Counted from the first letter of the stretch, positions 27,649 through 36,179 are shown. The stretch is 64,000 bases of DNA from Rhodococcus rhodochrous (GCF_014854695.1 NZ_CP027557.1:4876891-4940890); one strand, 5' to 3'. Notes: generated by a model from the sequence alone, not told the origin. Translations and numbers: made by a program.

Positions 27649-29283
27649 GTGTCCATCGCCCCCGTCCGTCCCGGCTCGACCGGAGCCGCGAACTACAGCC
27701 AGATGAGCCCGCTGCGCTTCCTCGAACGGTCCGCGGCGGTGTTCCCGGATCGCACCGCGATCATCCACGGCGACCGCACATACACCTACGCCGAGTTCGC
27801 CGACGAGGCGCAGCGGCTCGCGCGCGTGCTGCGCAGTCGCATCGAGCCGGGCGACAAGATCGCGTACCTGACTCCGAACGTGCCCGAGATGCTCATCGCA
27901 CATTTCGCGGTTCCGCTCGCGGGCGGTGTGCTGGTCGCGCTGAACTCGCGCCTGGCCGGGCCGGAACTCGAGTACATCCTCGACCACTCCGAGACGAAGC
28001 TGCTGTTCGTCGACTCCGAATTGCTCGGATCGGTCGCAAACGTCCGCGACAACGTTCCCGGCGTCACCGAGATCATCGAGGTCCCCGACTCCACCGTGCC
28101 GGCTCCCGACGTCCCCGGCGGGGTGGCCACCGCCCGGTACGACGAGTTCCTCGCGCAGGCCGACTCGCTCGATGCGACGCCGCTGCCGTGGAGCGTCGAC
28201 GACGAGCTCGGCGTCATCACCCTCAACTACACCTCGGGCACGACCGGCAAACCCAAGGGCGTGATGTACACCCATCGGGGCGCGTACCTGAACTCGCTGG
28301 GCGAGACCTTCCACAACAGCTTCGACGGGCAGAGCAAGTACCTGTGGACGCTGCCGATGTTCCACTGCAACGGCTGGTGCACGCCGTGGGCGGTGACCGC
28401 CGCGGCGGGCACCCACATCTGCCTGCGGGCGGTGCGGGCCGACGCGATCTGGGAGGCCATCGACAACCTCGGCGTCACCAACCTGTGCGGTGCGCCCGCG
28501 GTGTGCTCGACCATCGCGAACGCCGAGCAGGCACATCCCCTCGACCGTCCGTTGCGGATCACCACGGCCGGTGCGCCGCCGTCACCGACGGTGATCGCCC
28601 AGCTCGAGCAGATCGGCATCACGGTCGTGCACGTCTACGGACTCACCGAGGTGTACGGCCCGTACACGATCTGCGAGTACCAGGACAGCTGGGACGACAA
28701 GCCCGCCGACGAACGTGCCGCACTGCTCTCCCGTCAGGGCGTGGGCATGTTGCAGGCCGAGACCGCGCGGGTCGTCGACGAGGACATGAACGACGTGCCT
28801 GCCGACGGCGAGACCATGGGCGAGATCGTGCTGCGCGGCAACAACGTCATGCTCGGCTACTACAAGGACCCGGACGCGACCGAGGAGGCGTTCCGCGGCG
28901 GCTGGTTCCACACCGGCGACCTCGGCGTGATGTACCCGGACGGATACATCCAGCTCAAGGACCGCGCGAAGGACATCATCATCTCCGGCGGCGAGAACAT
29001 CTCGACGGTGGAGGTCGAGCAGGCGATCGTCAGCCACCCTGCGGTGCTCGACGTCGCGGTCGTCGGTGTTCCGGACGAGAAGTGGGGTGAGCGTCCCAAG
29101 GCGTTCGTGATCCTGAAGAAGGGCGAATCGGTCACGGCCGAGGAGATCATCGACTACACCCGCACGCTGCTCGCCGGCTACAAGGTGCCGCGCGACATCG
29201 TCTTCCCGCTGGAGCTGCCCCGCACCTCGACCGGGAAGATCCTGAAGTTCGAGCTGCGATCGGCCGAAGCCGCCGAGGGGTGA
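27649..29283 (+). CDS. Fatty-acyl-CoA synthetase (FadD family)
   Basis: A 544-residue adenylate-forming enzyme that turns a fatty or aryl acid into its CoA ester with ATP. The P-loop is TSGTTGKPKG, the A5 motif is YGLTEVYGP, the hinge is DRAKDIIISGGENIS and the catalytic Lys is in STGKILK. The GTG at 27649 follows GGAGG; the upstream frame is a shadow of the divergent regulator. It is the first gene of a beta-oxidation block with tetR, fadE and fadB2. Confidence 0.92.
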   Translation: MSIAPVRPGSTGAANYSQMSPLRFLERSAAVFPDRTAIIHGDRTYTYAEFADEAQRLARVLRSRIEPGDKIAYLTPNVPEMLIAHFAVPLAGGVLVALNSRLAGPELEYILDHSETKLLFVDSELLGSVANVRDNVPGVTEIIEVPDSTVPAPDVPGGVATARYDEFLAQADSLDATPLPWSVDDELGVITLNYTSGTTGKPKGVMYTHRGAYLNSLGETFHNSFDGQSKYLWTLPMFHCNGWCTPWAVTAAAGTHICLRAVRADAIWEAIDNLGVTNLCGAPAVCSTIANAEQAHPLDRPLRITTAGAPPSPTVIAQLEQIGITVVHVYGLTEVYGPYTICEYQDSWDDKPADERAALLSRQGVGMLQAETARVVDEDMNDVPADGETMGEIVLRGNNVMLGYYKDPDATEEAFRGGWFHTGDLGVMYPDGYIQLKDRAKDIIISGGENISTVEVEQAIVSHPAVLDVAVVGVPDEKWGERPKAFVILKKGESVTAEEIIDYTRTLLAGYKVPRDIVFPLELPRTSTGKILKFELRSAEAAEG

Positions 29284-29319
29284 GCCGACCCCTCACGACT
29301 GCATTGGATACTCGACGCC

Positions 29320-30066
29320 ATGACATCCGGTACCGGTAACAGCACCCGTCGCCTCGACTCGACGGGACCCGATCCCGCCCAGTTCCGGGTGCACGTCGTC
29401 ACGCAGGCGATCCGCCTGTTCTCGGAGTTCGGCTACGAGTCGACCACCGTCGAGCAGATCGCCGCGGCAGCAGGGGTGTCGCGGCGGACCTTCTTCCGGC
29501 AGTTCCGGTCGAAGGAGGACGTGATCTTCGCCGATCACGAGTCGCTGCTCGAGCAGGTCGCCGAATACCTCTCGCAGGATTTCGACGATCCGTGGGCGGC
29601 GGCCTGCGAGGGGGCCAAGCTCGTCTTCGGGCACTTCCGGGACCGGCGCGAACTGGCGGTGTGGCGGTATCGGGTGGTGCAGCGGGTGCCGGCGCTGCGG
29701 GAGCGCGAACTCGTCACCACCTACCGCTACGAGCGGTTGTTCACCGACTTCCTGCGCGCCGCCGTTCCCACGGAGAAGCCGGTGCGCACCGTCAGCTTCG
29801 CGGCGGCGATGACCGCCACGCACAACTTCGTGCTGCGCGCGATGATCCGCGGCGACGAGACCGCCACCGCCGAACGCCTCGAGCAGGAACTTCTCGAGCT
29901 CCGCCGCACGTACGGGGTGGTTCCGGTGCCCGAAGGCGCGACGAACGGGAAGGCCGCGCCGGCCCCGCCTGCGGTCGCGGTGGTGACCTATCCGGCTCAT
30001 CTGACACCGGCCGAGATCGCCGAGCAGGTTCGGCTCCAGCTCGAAGACGCACGTCAACACCGTTGA
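29320..30066 (+). CDS. TetR-family regulator of the fatty-acid block
   Basis: A 248-residue protein. The N-terminal HTH has GYESTTVEQIAAAAGVSRRTFFRQFRSKEDV, the branch in which RTFFR(Q/Y)F occurs. It has an unusually long C-terminal extension after residue 200 (Ala/Pro-rich, ending RLQLEDARQHR). It lies between the fadD and fadE genes and probably controls them; two matching palindromes flank the fadE promoter just downstream. Confidence 0.88.
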   Translation: MTSGTGNSTRRLDSTGPDPAQFRVHVVTQAIRLFSEFGYESTTVEQIAAAAGVSRRTFFRQFRSKEDVIFADHESLLEQVAEYLSQDFDDPWAAACEGAKLVFGHFRDRRELAVWRYRVVQRVPALRERELVTTYRYERLFTDFLRAAVPTEKPVRTVSFAAAMTATHNFVLRAMIRGDETATAERLEQELLELRRTYGVVPVPEGATNGKAAPAPPAVAVVTYPAHLTPAEIAEQVRLQLEDARQHR

Positions 30067-30172
30067 CCTGGCACTGAGTGCCGTGGTTACAATCGACTCA
30101 TTCCGTCACGTCGCGAACCCTCGCCTCGCTATGCTCGAGGGAGCTACGCTCGCAAATCTGGCACCGCGTGCC
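30063..30172 (+). promoter_or_regulatory. fadE promoter region with two GGCAC-N3-GTGCC palindromes
   Basis: GGCACTGAGTGCC (30070-30082) and GGCACCGCGTGCC (30160-30172) are 13-bp palindromes with the same arms, 90 bp apart. The first lies between TTGACC (30063-30068) and TACAAT (30088-30093); the second sits directly before the ribosome-binding site of fadE. Together they could support repression by looping or cooperative binding, most simply by the adjacent TetR protein. Confidence 0.55.
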
Positions 30173-30189
30173 GTTAGGAGTCCGCCGTC

Positions 30190-31347
30190 ATGGCCCTCAA
30201 TCCCGACTTCGATCTGTTCAAGCTCTCCGAGGAGCACGACGCCCTGCGCGAGGCCATCCGCGCGCTCGCCGAGAAGGAGATCGCGCCCTACGCCAAGGAC
30301 GTCGACGAGAACTCCCGCTTCCCCCAGGAAGCCCTCGACGCCCTCAACAAGTCGGGCTTCAACGCCATCCACGTGCCCGAGCAGTTCGAAGGCCAGGGCG
30401 CCGACTCGATCGCCGCCTGCATCGTCATCGAAGAGGTCGCCCGAGTATGTGGCTCCTCCTCGCTGATCCCCGCCGTCAACAAGCTCGGCACCATGGGCCT
30501 GATCCTCCGCGGCTCCGACGAACTCAAGGCCAAGGTCCTCCCCGACATCGTCAACGGTGCGATGGCCTCCTACGCGCTGTCCGAGCGCGAGGCCGGCTCC
30601 GACGCCGCCTCCATGCGCACCCGCGCCAAGGCCGACGGCGACGACTGGATCCTCAACGGCTCGAAGTGCTGGATCACCAACGGTGGTAAGTCCACCTGGT
30701 ACACCGTCATGGCCGTCACCGACCCCGAGAAGGGCGCCAACGGCATCTCCTCCTTCATGGTCCACAAGGACGACGAGGGCTTCGTCGTCGGACCGAAGGA
30801 GAAGAAGCTCGGCATCAAGGGCTCCCCCACCGCAGAGCTGTACTTCGAGAACTGCCGCATCCCCGGCGACCGCATCGTCGGCGAGCCGGGCACCGGCTTC
30901 AAGACCGCCCTCGCGACCCTCGACCACACCCGCCCCACCATCGGTGCGCAGGCCGTCGGCCTCGCCCAGGGTGCCCTCGACGCGGCGACCGCCTACGTCA
31001 AGGACCGCAAGCAGTTCGGCCGACCGATCTCCGACAACCAGGGTGTGCAGTTCATGCTCGCCGACATGGCGATGAAGGTCGAGGCCGCACGTCTGATGGT
31101 CTACACCTCCGCCGCTCGCGCCGAGCGCGGCGAGCCCAACCTCGGCTTCATCTCGGCCGCCGCGAAGTGCTTCGCGTCGGACGTCGCCATGGAGGTCACC
31201 ACCGACGCCGTGCAGCTGTTCGGTGGCGCCGGCTACACCACCGACTTCCCGGTCGAGCGCATGATGCGCGACGCCAAGATCACGCAGATCTACGAGGGCA
31301 CCAATCAGATCCAGCGCGTCGTCATGTCGCGCGCTCTGCTGCGCTGA
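30190..31347 (+). CDS. Acyl-CoA dehydrogenase (FadE25-like)
   Basis: 385 residues, full-length acyl-CoA dehydrogenase that introduces the alpha-beta double bond with FAD. YALSEREAGSDAA and CWITNGG contact FAD, and the catalytic base is Glu369 in QIYEGTNQIQR, the short/medium-chain position. The ribosome-binding site is TAGGAG. Its codons are very strongly C-ending, which suggests high expression. It closely resembles mycobacterial FadE25. Confidence 0.93.
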   Translation: MALNPDFDLFKLSEEHDALREAIRALAEKEIAPYAKDVDENSRFPQEALDALNKSGFNAIHVPEQFEGQGADSIAACIVIEEVARVCGSSSLIPAVNKLGTMGLILRGSDELKAKVLPDIVNGAMASYALSEREAGSDAASMRTRAKADGDDWILNGSKCWITNGGKSTWYTVMAVTDPEKGANGISSFMVHKDDEGFVVGPKEKKLGIKGSPTAELYFENCRIPGDRIVGEPGTGFKTALATLDHTRPTIGAQAVGLAQGALDAATAYVKDRKQFGRPISDNQGVQFMLADMAMKVEAARLMVYTSAARAERGEPNLGFISAAAKCFASDVAMEVTTDAVQLFGGAGYTTDFPVERMMRDAKITQIYEGTNQIQRVVMSRALLR

Positions 31348-31400
31348 CACCGGTCGCGTAGGTTACCCCCGGAACATCACAGCGATCAGGAGTTACCGCA

Positions 31401-32255
31401 GTGGCAGTGGAAAAGGTAGGCGTGATCGGTGGCGGCACCATGGGTGCCGGTATCGCCGAGGTGTGCGCCAAGGCCGGTAGCGACGTCCTCGTCAAGGAGA
31501 CCACCGAGGAGTTCGCCGCCGCGGCGCGCGAGCGTCTCGAGAAGTCGATCGGACGCGGCGTCAAGTCCGGCAAGATCACGCAGGAGGACGCCGACGCGGT
31601 CCTCGGACGGATCCGCGTCACCCTCGACCTGAACGAGTTCGCCGACCGCGACCTCGTCGTCGAGGCCGCCCCCGAGATCGAGTCGCTCAAGGTGGAGATC
31701 TTCTCCGAGCTCGACAAGATCGTGAAGCCCGAAGGCATCCTCGCCACCAACACGTCGTCGATCCCCGTCATCAAGATGGCGCAGGCGACGCAGCGGCCCG
31801 GCAAGGTCGTGGGCGTGCACTTCTTCAACCCGGTGCCGGTGATGCCGCTCGTCGAGATCATCTCGGCGCTCACCACCGACGAGGCCACCGCCGACACGGT
31901 GTTCGACTACGCGAAGAACACCCTCGGGAAGACGGCCGTGCGCGCGGGCGACCGTGCGGGCTTCATCGTCAACGCCCTGCTCATCCCGTACCTGTGCTCG
32001 GCAGTGCGCATGCTCGAGTCGGGCTACGCGACGAAGGAAGACATCGACGCCGCGATGAAGGGTGGCTGCGGCTACCCGATGGGTCCGCTGACCCTCATCG
32101 ACACCGTCGGCCTCGACATCACCCTCAACGCCGCGCAGTCGCTGTACGACGAGTTCGCCGAGCCGCACTACGCTCCCCCGGCACTGCTGCGTCGCATGGT
32201 CGACGCGGGTCGCCTGGGTCGCAAGACCGGCGAGGGCTTCTACAGCTACAAGTAG
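31401..32255 (+). CDS. fadB2: 3-hydroxybutyryl-CoA dehydrogenase (FadB2-like)
   Basis: 284 residues. NAD binding is by GVIGGGTMGAGIA (8-20) and the 3HCDH signature is in VGVHFFNPVPVMPLVEI; the catalytic His is in that segment and the C-terminal domain has GYPMGPLTLIDTVGLD. It oxidises 3-hydroxyacyl-CoA to 3-ketoacyl-CoA. The GTG start is at 31401. It follows fadE and is closed by a strong terminator. Confidence 0.93.
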   Translation: MAVEKVGVIGGGTMGAGIAEVCAKAGSDVLVKETTEEFAAAARERLEKSIGRGVKSGKITQEDADAVLGRIRVTLDLNEFADRDLVVEAAPEIESLKVEIFSELDKIVKPEGILATNTSSIPVIKMAQATQRPGKVVGVHFFNPVPVMPLVEIISALTTDEATADTVFDYAKNTLGKTAVRAGDRAGFIVNALLIPYLCSAVRMLESGYATKEDIDAAMKGGCGYPMGPLTLIDTVGLDITLNAAQSLYDEFAEPHYAPPALLRRMVDAGRLGRKTGEGFYSYK

Positions 32256-32265
32256 GCCTCACTCG

Positions 32266-32304
32266 GACGCCCCTGCCGTTCCTTCTCGGAACGGCGGGGG
32301 CGTC
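32266..32304 (+). terminator. Strong rho-independent-like hairpin after fadB2
   Basis: A 17-bp stem with one mismatch: the left arm 32266-32282 begins GACGCCCC and the right arm 32288-32304 ends GGGGCGTC, with a TTCTC loop. It isolates the beta-oxidation block from the cassette downstream. Confidence 0.88.
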
Positions 32305-32325
32305 TGCGTATCGGGAACAGCCGGG

Positions 32326-32406
32326 AGGTACGCAGCAACAGTTCCGGGTTCGCAACACGGCCGGTAACTGCCGGCGTTGCGAACCTTCATCACGTGTTGT
32401 GTACCT
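32326..32406. repeat. Left flanking palindrome of the EspC/WXG cassette
   Basis: An 81-bp imperfect palindrome. The outer arms are AGGTACGCAGCAACA and TGTTGTGTACCT; nested inner arms are GGGTTCGCAACAC (32346-32358) and GCGTTGCGAACC (32374-32385). It is about 80% identical to the copy at 36180-36258, in the same orientation. It can fold as a two-level cruciform. Confidence 0.8.
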
Positions 32407-32488
32407 CGTGCTCAGCCACGAGTACTCGGGAGACACCCTCTGCTATCGTCCCCGCGGACGTATCGGGGGATTCTGTCGGGGGGCAGTC

Positions 32489-32788
32489 GTGACGTTGCAC
32501 GTAGATCCTGAAGCGCTGCGCACATTCGCAGCCTTCGTGGCGGACACCGCCGACGCGATCGACGAATGGGACGTCGGCGAACCGTATGCCGTGTCGCAAT
32601 CAGCACTTCCCGGAACAGAATTCGCAGCCGTGTGCGCACGAGCCTTCACCGCCACCGATCAGGCGCTGAGCAATGCGTGCAGTCGCCTGCGCGAGGTCGT
32701 CGCCATCACCGACGGTGTCGAGAACGACTACGTCGTCGCAGAGGCGGACTTCGTGGCTGCACTCTCGGCGATGGATCAGCACGGATGA
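32489..32788 (+). CDS. EspC-like type VII secretion-associated protein
   Basis: 99 residues, entirely helical. LHVDPEALRTFAAFVADTADAI matches the start of the EspC (DUF2580) family. The C-terminal Tyr81-x3-Glu85 (YVVAE) fits the general type VII secretion signal YxxxD/E. The GTG at 32489 follows a G-tract; the stop overlaps the next start (ATGA). EspC proteins are exported by ESX systems as dimers with a larger partner. No ESX core gene (eccA-E, mycP) is in this window, so export would rely on a system elsewhere. Confidence 0.78.
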   Translation: MTLHVDPEALRTFAAFVADTADAIDEWDVGEPYAVSQSALPGTEFAAVCARAFTATDQALSNACSRLREVVAITDGVENDYVVAEADFVAALSAMDQHG

Positions 32789-33783
32789 GACCGGGGGTCG
32801 CCGCCGTCCGGTCCTGGAATCCCGACGCTCTGCGAGTCACCGCCGACCACCTCGACGTGCTCGTCGACAAACTCGACGACCGCATGAAAGGTCTGCTCAC
32901 CGAGCAGGATGTCCTCGCCGAGCGATGGTCCGGTGACGCCGCACGTGCCGCCGCCACGCGAGTGGTCCGGGAACGCTCATTGGGCAGCGCCATCGCCGAA
33001 TCGCTACTGCAGGTCGCGGAGGCGTACCGCACCGGCGCGTGGCTCGTCGAAGGCGCCCGCCTGCACCTGGTGTCGGTGGTGGGCAGTGCCGAACAGTCCG
33101 GGTTCACCGTGCACGACGACGGCACCGTCGACCCCTCCGACCAGATCCGCATCCTTTCGGCGATGCTGCCGGCCGAAGCCGTCGTCGAGGCCCGCGTCCG
33201 CCTCGAACACGAAGCAGCGGAACTGACCCACGCGGTCACCGGCGCTCTCGAACAGGCGTCGCGAGCCGCGACGGAAACGGCCGATCGCATCACCGCCGCC
33301 GTTGCGGTGCTCGAAGCAGCCAGGGATGCCGCTGTGCCGGGGAAGGTCGTGCAAACGGAGGATGGTGAGTTCTCCTGGTGGCCGGACTGGCCATCGACCA
33401 TCGCAGCGTCGACCATCGGCGCAATGTCCGGAACTACCAAGGAACTCCTGACCGACGCGGCAGTGGCCTCGGGCGACGATGTCGCACGCAACATCGCGCG
33501 TGGAATGAACCCGACTGCCGCTGCAGTAGGCACCGTTCCTGCGATCGTCAACGACATCAAGGGAGGCATGGATCCCACCGAGGCGGTGGTGTCCGAGAGC
33601 GCCGGAACCGTTGTCGGCATGGTCGGTGCATTCCTGGCGTCGAAGGGAACTACCGCGGCCATCGGCGCTGCGACCGGTTCGGTCGTTCCGGGGGTCGGCA
33701 CCGCCGCCGGCTTCGCTATCGGCCTTGTATTCGGGGGCTTTGCCACGTGGTACACATCCAAGAGGATCCAGGAGTTGTGGTGA
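32785..33783 (+). CDS. WXG-type T7SS substrate with C-terminal glycine zipper
   Basis: 332 residues. The N-terminal helical hairpin carries Trp48-Ser-Gly50 (AERWSGDAA) as its WXG turn, matching the partner role to the YxxxE protein upstream. A long coiled helical region (about 120-190) follows. The C terminus (about 265-325) is hydrophobic and Gly/Ala-rich with GxxxG-like spacing (TTAAIGAATGSVVPGVGTAA, then GLVFGGFATW), a glycine zipper that could insert into membranes. The basic tail is SKRIQELW. It could be a membrane-active effector or an EspA-like structural substrate; no enzymatic toxin domain is visible. Confidence 0.7.
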   Translation: MRPGVAAVRSWNPDALRVTADHLDVLVDKLDDRMKGLLTEQDVLAERWSGDAARAAATRVVRERSLGSAIAESLLQVAEAYRTGAWLVEGARLHLVSVVGSAEQSGFTVHDDGTVDPSDQIRILSAMLPAEAVVEARVRLEHEAAELTHAVTGALEQASRAATETADRITAAVAVLEAARDAAVPGKVVQTEDGEFSWWPDWPSTIAASTIGAMSGTTKELLTDAAVASGDDVARNIARGMNPTAAAVGTVPAIVNDIKGGMDPTEAVVSESAGTVVGMVGAFLASKGTTAAIGAATGSVVPGVGTAAGFAIGLVFGGFATWYTSKRIQELW

Positions 33784-34727
33784 CAATCGAAGGCACGCCG
33801 GAAGACCGGAATCAGGTTCGCGCCGATGGATTCTCCGACGCGCCCTGTTGGCCACAGCGTCTTCGAATCGGATGGTGCATAGCGGGTGTATGCGTTCTGG
33901 TCTTCGCTACGTGGAGTCTGGTTGACAGTTCTGCGAATATCCGCCACGAGGAATTGGTATCCACGATCGGTTCGCTGTTGTACGGAGCAGCAATGCTGCT
34001 CATGGGCGTGATCTGTGTCAGACTCGGCGGGATTCGACATGTCCTGTACTCGCCACGCATCAGAAGTTACAGGCATCCGGAATATGGCACGGGCATCGTT
34101 GTTCCTGGCGGACTTACGCCTCTAACTATTTTCATGGTCCTGCTCGTCGTGGTCGGCCTCGGATGCCTGGCCGTAGCGGCGCTGAACATCTACATCACCG
34201 ACAAATCCGAGTTGCCTTACGGTCGCGACCCTCACGCCACTGCAATCTTCATGATCGTGGGTGGGGTCGTTGCCCTGATCGCGTCGGCAGTGTTCGTATG
34301 GTTCCGGCTCCCAACAACAGTGGGGTTGTACCCGCAAGGAATCGAAAGAGTCGTACGCTCTCGCAAGCTCCGACGAAACAAAGCCACCGTGCAGTTCGTG
34401 CGTTGGGACGCTATCGAAGGCATCATCGGAACGGATATCGTGACCCGTTCCGGATCCGGCGACGTCCGCACTCCGATGATCCACATCCACACGACCGGAC
34501 GGATTCCCCCCGAAGCGCGCATCCCCCACGACGAAGAACACACTCTCGCCATCGTCTGCACTTGGCTCATCGCAGAACCCAACGCACTCCTGGTCCTGGC
34601 CCGACGAATGCATGAACGTCCACACGACCGCACACTCCTCGCTCGGGAAGACGCGGCCGAACTTCTCAGACCACCGCCTTTGCGAGAACGATTCCGGATG
34701 GCACGCCACCAGGAGGCGTCTCGATGA
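33780..34727 (+). CDS. Four-helix membrane protein with cytoplasmic PH-like domain (copy 1)
   Basis: 315 residues. Hydrophobic helices at about 28-48, 60-85, 112-139 and 153-175 precede a soluble C-terminal domain with GLYPQGIERV, FVRWDAIEGI, LIAEPNALLVL and LLRPPPLRERFR, the last three shared with the gene at 35248. The 'GI..(W)xxI' pattern resembles bacterial PH domains. The GTG start overlaps the previous stop (GTGA). Base composition is noticeably less GC-rich than flanking genes. It could anchor or protect against the secreted pair; the family is not recognised. Confidence 0.7.
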   Translation: MTIEGTPEDRNQVRADGFSDAPCWPQRLRIGWCIAGVCVLVFATWSLVDSSANIRHEELVSTIGSLLYGAAMLLMGVICVRLGGIRHVLYSPRIRSYRHPEYGTGIVVPGGLTPLTIFMVLLVVVGLGCLAVAALNIYITDKSELPYGRDPHATAIFMIVGGVVALIASAVFVWFRLPTTVGLYPQGIERVVRSRKLRRNKATVQFVRWDAIEGIIGTDIVTRSGSGDVRTPMIHIHTTGRIPPEARIPHDEEHTLAIVCTWLIAEPNALLVLARRMHERPHDRTLLAREDAAELLRPPPLRERFRMARHQEASR

Positions 34728-35251
34728 ACGCTTCGCTTCAGACGAGACTCTCCGACTACCTTGCAGCACACGAAGTCGAACTGAGCCCCTGCAACCCGGA
34801 CGACCCGCGGCACCCGCAACCGGAACTCCAGGCGCCGGACGGCTGGATCACACTCCCCCGCGATGTCTTTCCGCACGCACATACGGTTCTCGCAGCTCCC
34901 GAGCACGTCGCGGATGAGTGGGCACCCAACGCCGTCCTCCTTCACGGCGCACTGTCGAGATGGCGGCCGACCGACGAACTCCTGGAGGTTGCGGGGCAGG
35001 AAGCTCGGGGACTGCCCGAGTGGAAGGAAACATTCCACGACACATCCGATTTCCGCGGGCACCGATCGGTGATCACCCAAGGTTCCTATCGAGTGGACGA
35101 CGTCGAGTACACCGCCGTGACGCGATATCTCGTGATCGACCACGCGTACGACCGCTACCTCGCGCAATTGACAGCAACCGCACGCTCCGACAGCGCCGAG
35201 TCCCTTATCGCTCATCTGCATACAATCCATGAGGGATTGAGAATCCGGTGA
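34724..35251 (+). CDS. LpqN/LpqT-like protein without signal peptide
   Basis: 175 residues. The pattern WITLPRDVFPHAHTVLAAPE, then APNAVLLHGALSR, FHDTSDFRGHRS and GSYRVDDVEYTAVTRYLVID follows the LpqN domain (Mog1/PsbP-like fold). LpqN and relatives are normally lipoproteins; this one has no signal peptide or lipobox and is probably cytosolic, like the LpqN-type proteins found in some ESX-related loci. It overlaps both neighbours by 4 bp. Confidence 0.68.
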   Translation: MNASLQTRLSDYLAAHEVELSPCNPDDPRHPQPELQAPDGWITLPRDVFPHAHTVLAAPEHVADEWAPNAVLLHGALSRWRPTDELLEVAGQEARGLPEWKETFHDTSDFRGHRSVITQGSYRVDDVEYTAVTRYLVIDHAYDRYLAQLTATARSDSAESLIAHLHTIHEGLRIR

Positions 35252-36177
35252 GCGATTCCATCGAGGCGTACCCGTACGGAGAACGGTCCGAACCTGCTTG
35301 GCCGCAACGGTTTCGTACGGGATCCCTCTGCCTCGGCGTGCTCCTGGCCGGTGTCGGAGTCCTTGTGCTGCAGCGGACCGTGGACAACCTACGAGCGGAC
35401 GACCTCGGAGCCATCGTCCTGGCTCTCTGTCTCACGGTGATGACGGCGTTCGGTTCGGCCTGGGGGTTCGAGCGAGCCGGCTTCCACCGATTCGGTTTGC
35501 ATCCGAGGATCCGGCAGTGCCGAGACGACGTTCACGGCCCCGGCATCGAGATTCCTTACGTGAGGATACTACCCGTTCAGCTGTCCGTCGTGTTCTCCTG
35601 CATCACAGTATCGGGTGCTTTCATGATCCGTGCGTCGAACCGAGCGGACGGCGCGAGCCTTCTTCTGAGACACGATCTCCCGCATTCCGGCTCGTTCATC
35701 GCATGGACGACGTGTGCAACCGCGGTGGTGGGTGCCCTCCCCTTCGTGATCCACCCACGGGGATTCACCCGCCTCCATGCCGACGGTATTCGCCGCCGCA
35801 CGACATGGCTCGTGCGGCGTGGCGTTTCGGACGTGTTCGTCCGATGGGACGAGATCCAGGAAGTGGCTGCCGATGTCTACACCGTCTCGGGCCGCGGGGC
35901 GTCTACGCACAATCCACTCATCCGTCTCTGCATACCCGGCTACGAACCGACTCCACCTCGCATGGGGCACGACAAGCCGGATTCGTTCACCGTGCCGGCG
36001 TACGTTCTCGTCAGCGAACCCAACGCGCTGGTCGGACTCATCGACCGTCTCCATCGGTGCCCCGACGATCGCCATCTCGTCACGACACCCGAGGCCCCAG
36101 AACTCCTTCGTCCCCTCCCGATGCGGGAACGCTTACGCATCGCGCAAAAGATTCCGCGCCAACAGTGGGAATGGTGA
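35248..36177 (+). CDS. Four-helix membrane protein with cytoplasmic PH-like domain (copy 2)
   Basis: 309 residues, a divergent paralogue of the protein encoded at 33780. It starts with the same PAWPQRFRTG/PCWPQRLRIG pattern and has four hydrophobic helices (about 26-47, 53-75, 105-130, 147-168). The same cytosolic motifs appear: FVRWDEIQEV, LVSEPNALVGL and LLRPLPMRERLR. The GTG start overlaps the LpqN-like stop (GTGA). Two diverged copies in one operon suggest a heteromeric complex or two specificities. Confidence 0.7.
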   Translation: MSDSIEAYPYGERSEPAWPQRFRTGSLCLGVLLAGVGVLVLQRTVDNLRADDLGAIVLALCLTVMTAFGSAWGFERAGFHRFGLHPRIRQCRDDVHGPGIEIPYVRILPVQLSVVFSCITVSGAFMIRASNRADGASLLLRHDLPHSGSFIAWTTCATAVVGALPFVIHPRGFTRLHADGIRRRTTWLVRRGVSDVFVRWDEIQEVAADVYTVSGRGASTHNPLIRLCIPGYEPTPPRMGHDKPDSFTVPAYVLVSEPNALVGLIDRLHRCPDDRHLVTTPEAPELLRPLPMRERLRIAQKIPRQQWEW

Positions 36178-36179
36178 TG

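Noticed and set aside
32266..32304. The fadB2 terminator as part of the cassette-flanking repeat
   Set aside because: The stem sequence is unrelated to the GGTACGCAAC palindrome and lies before it; it is an ordinary terminator.
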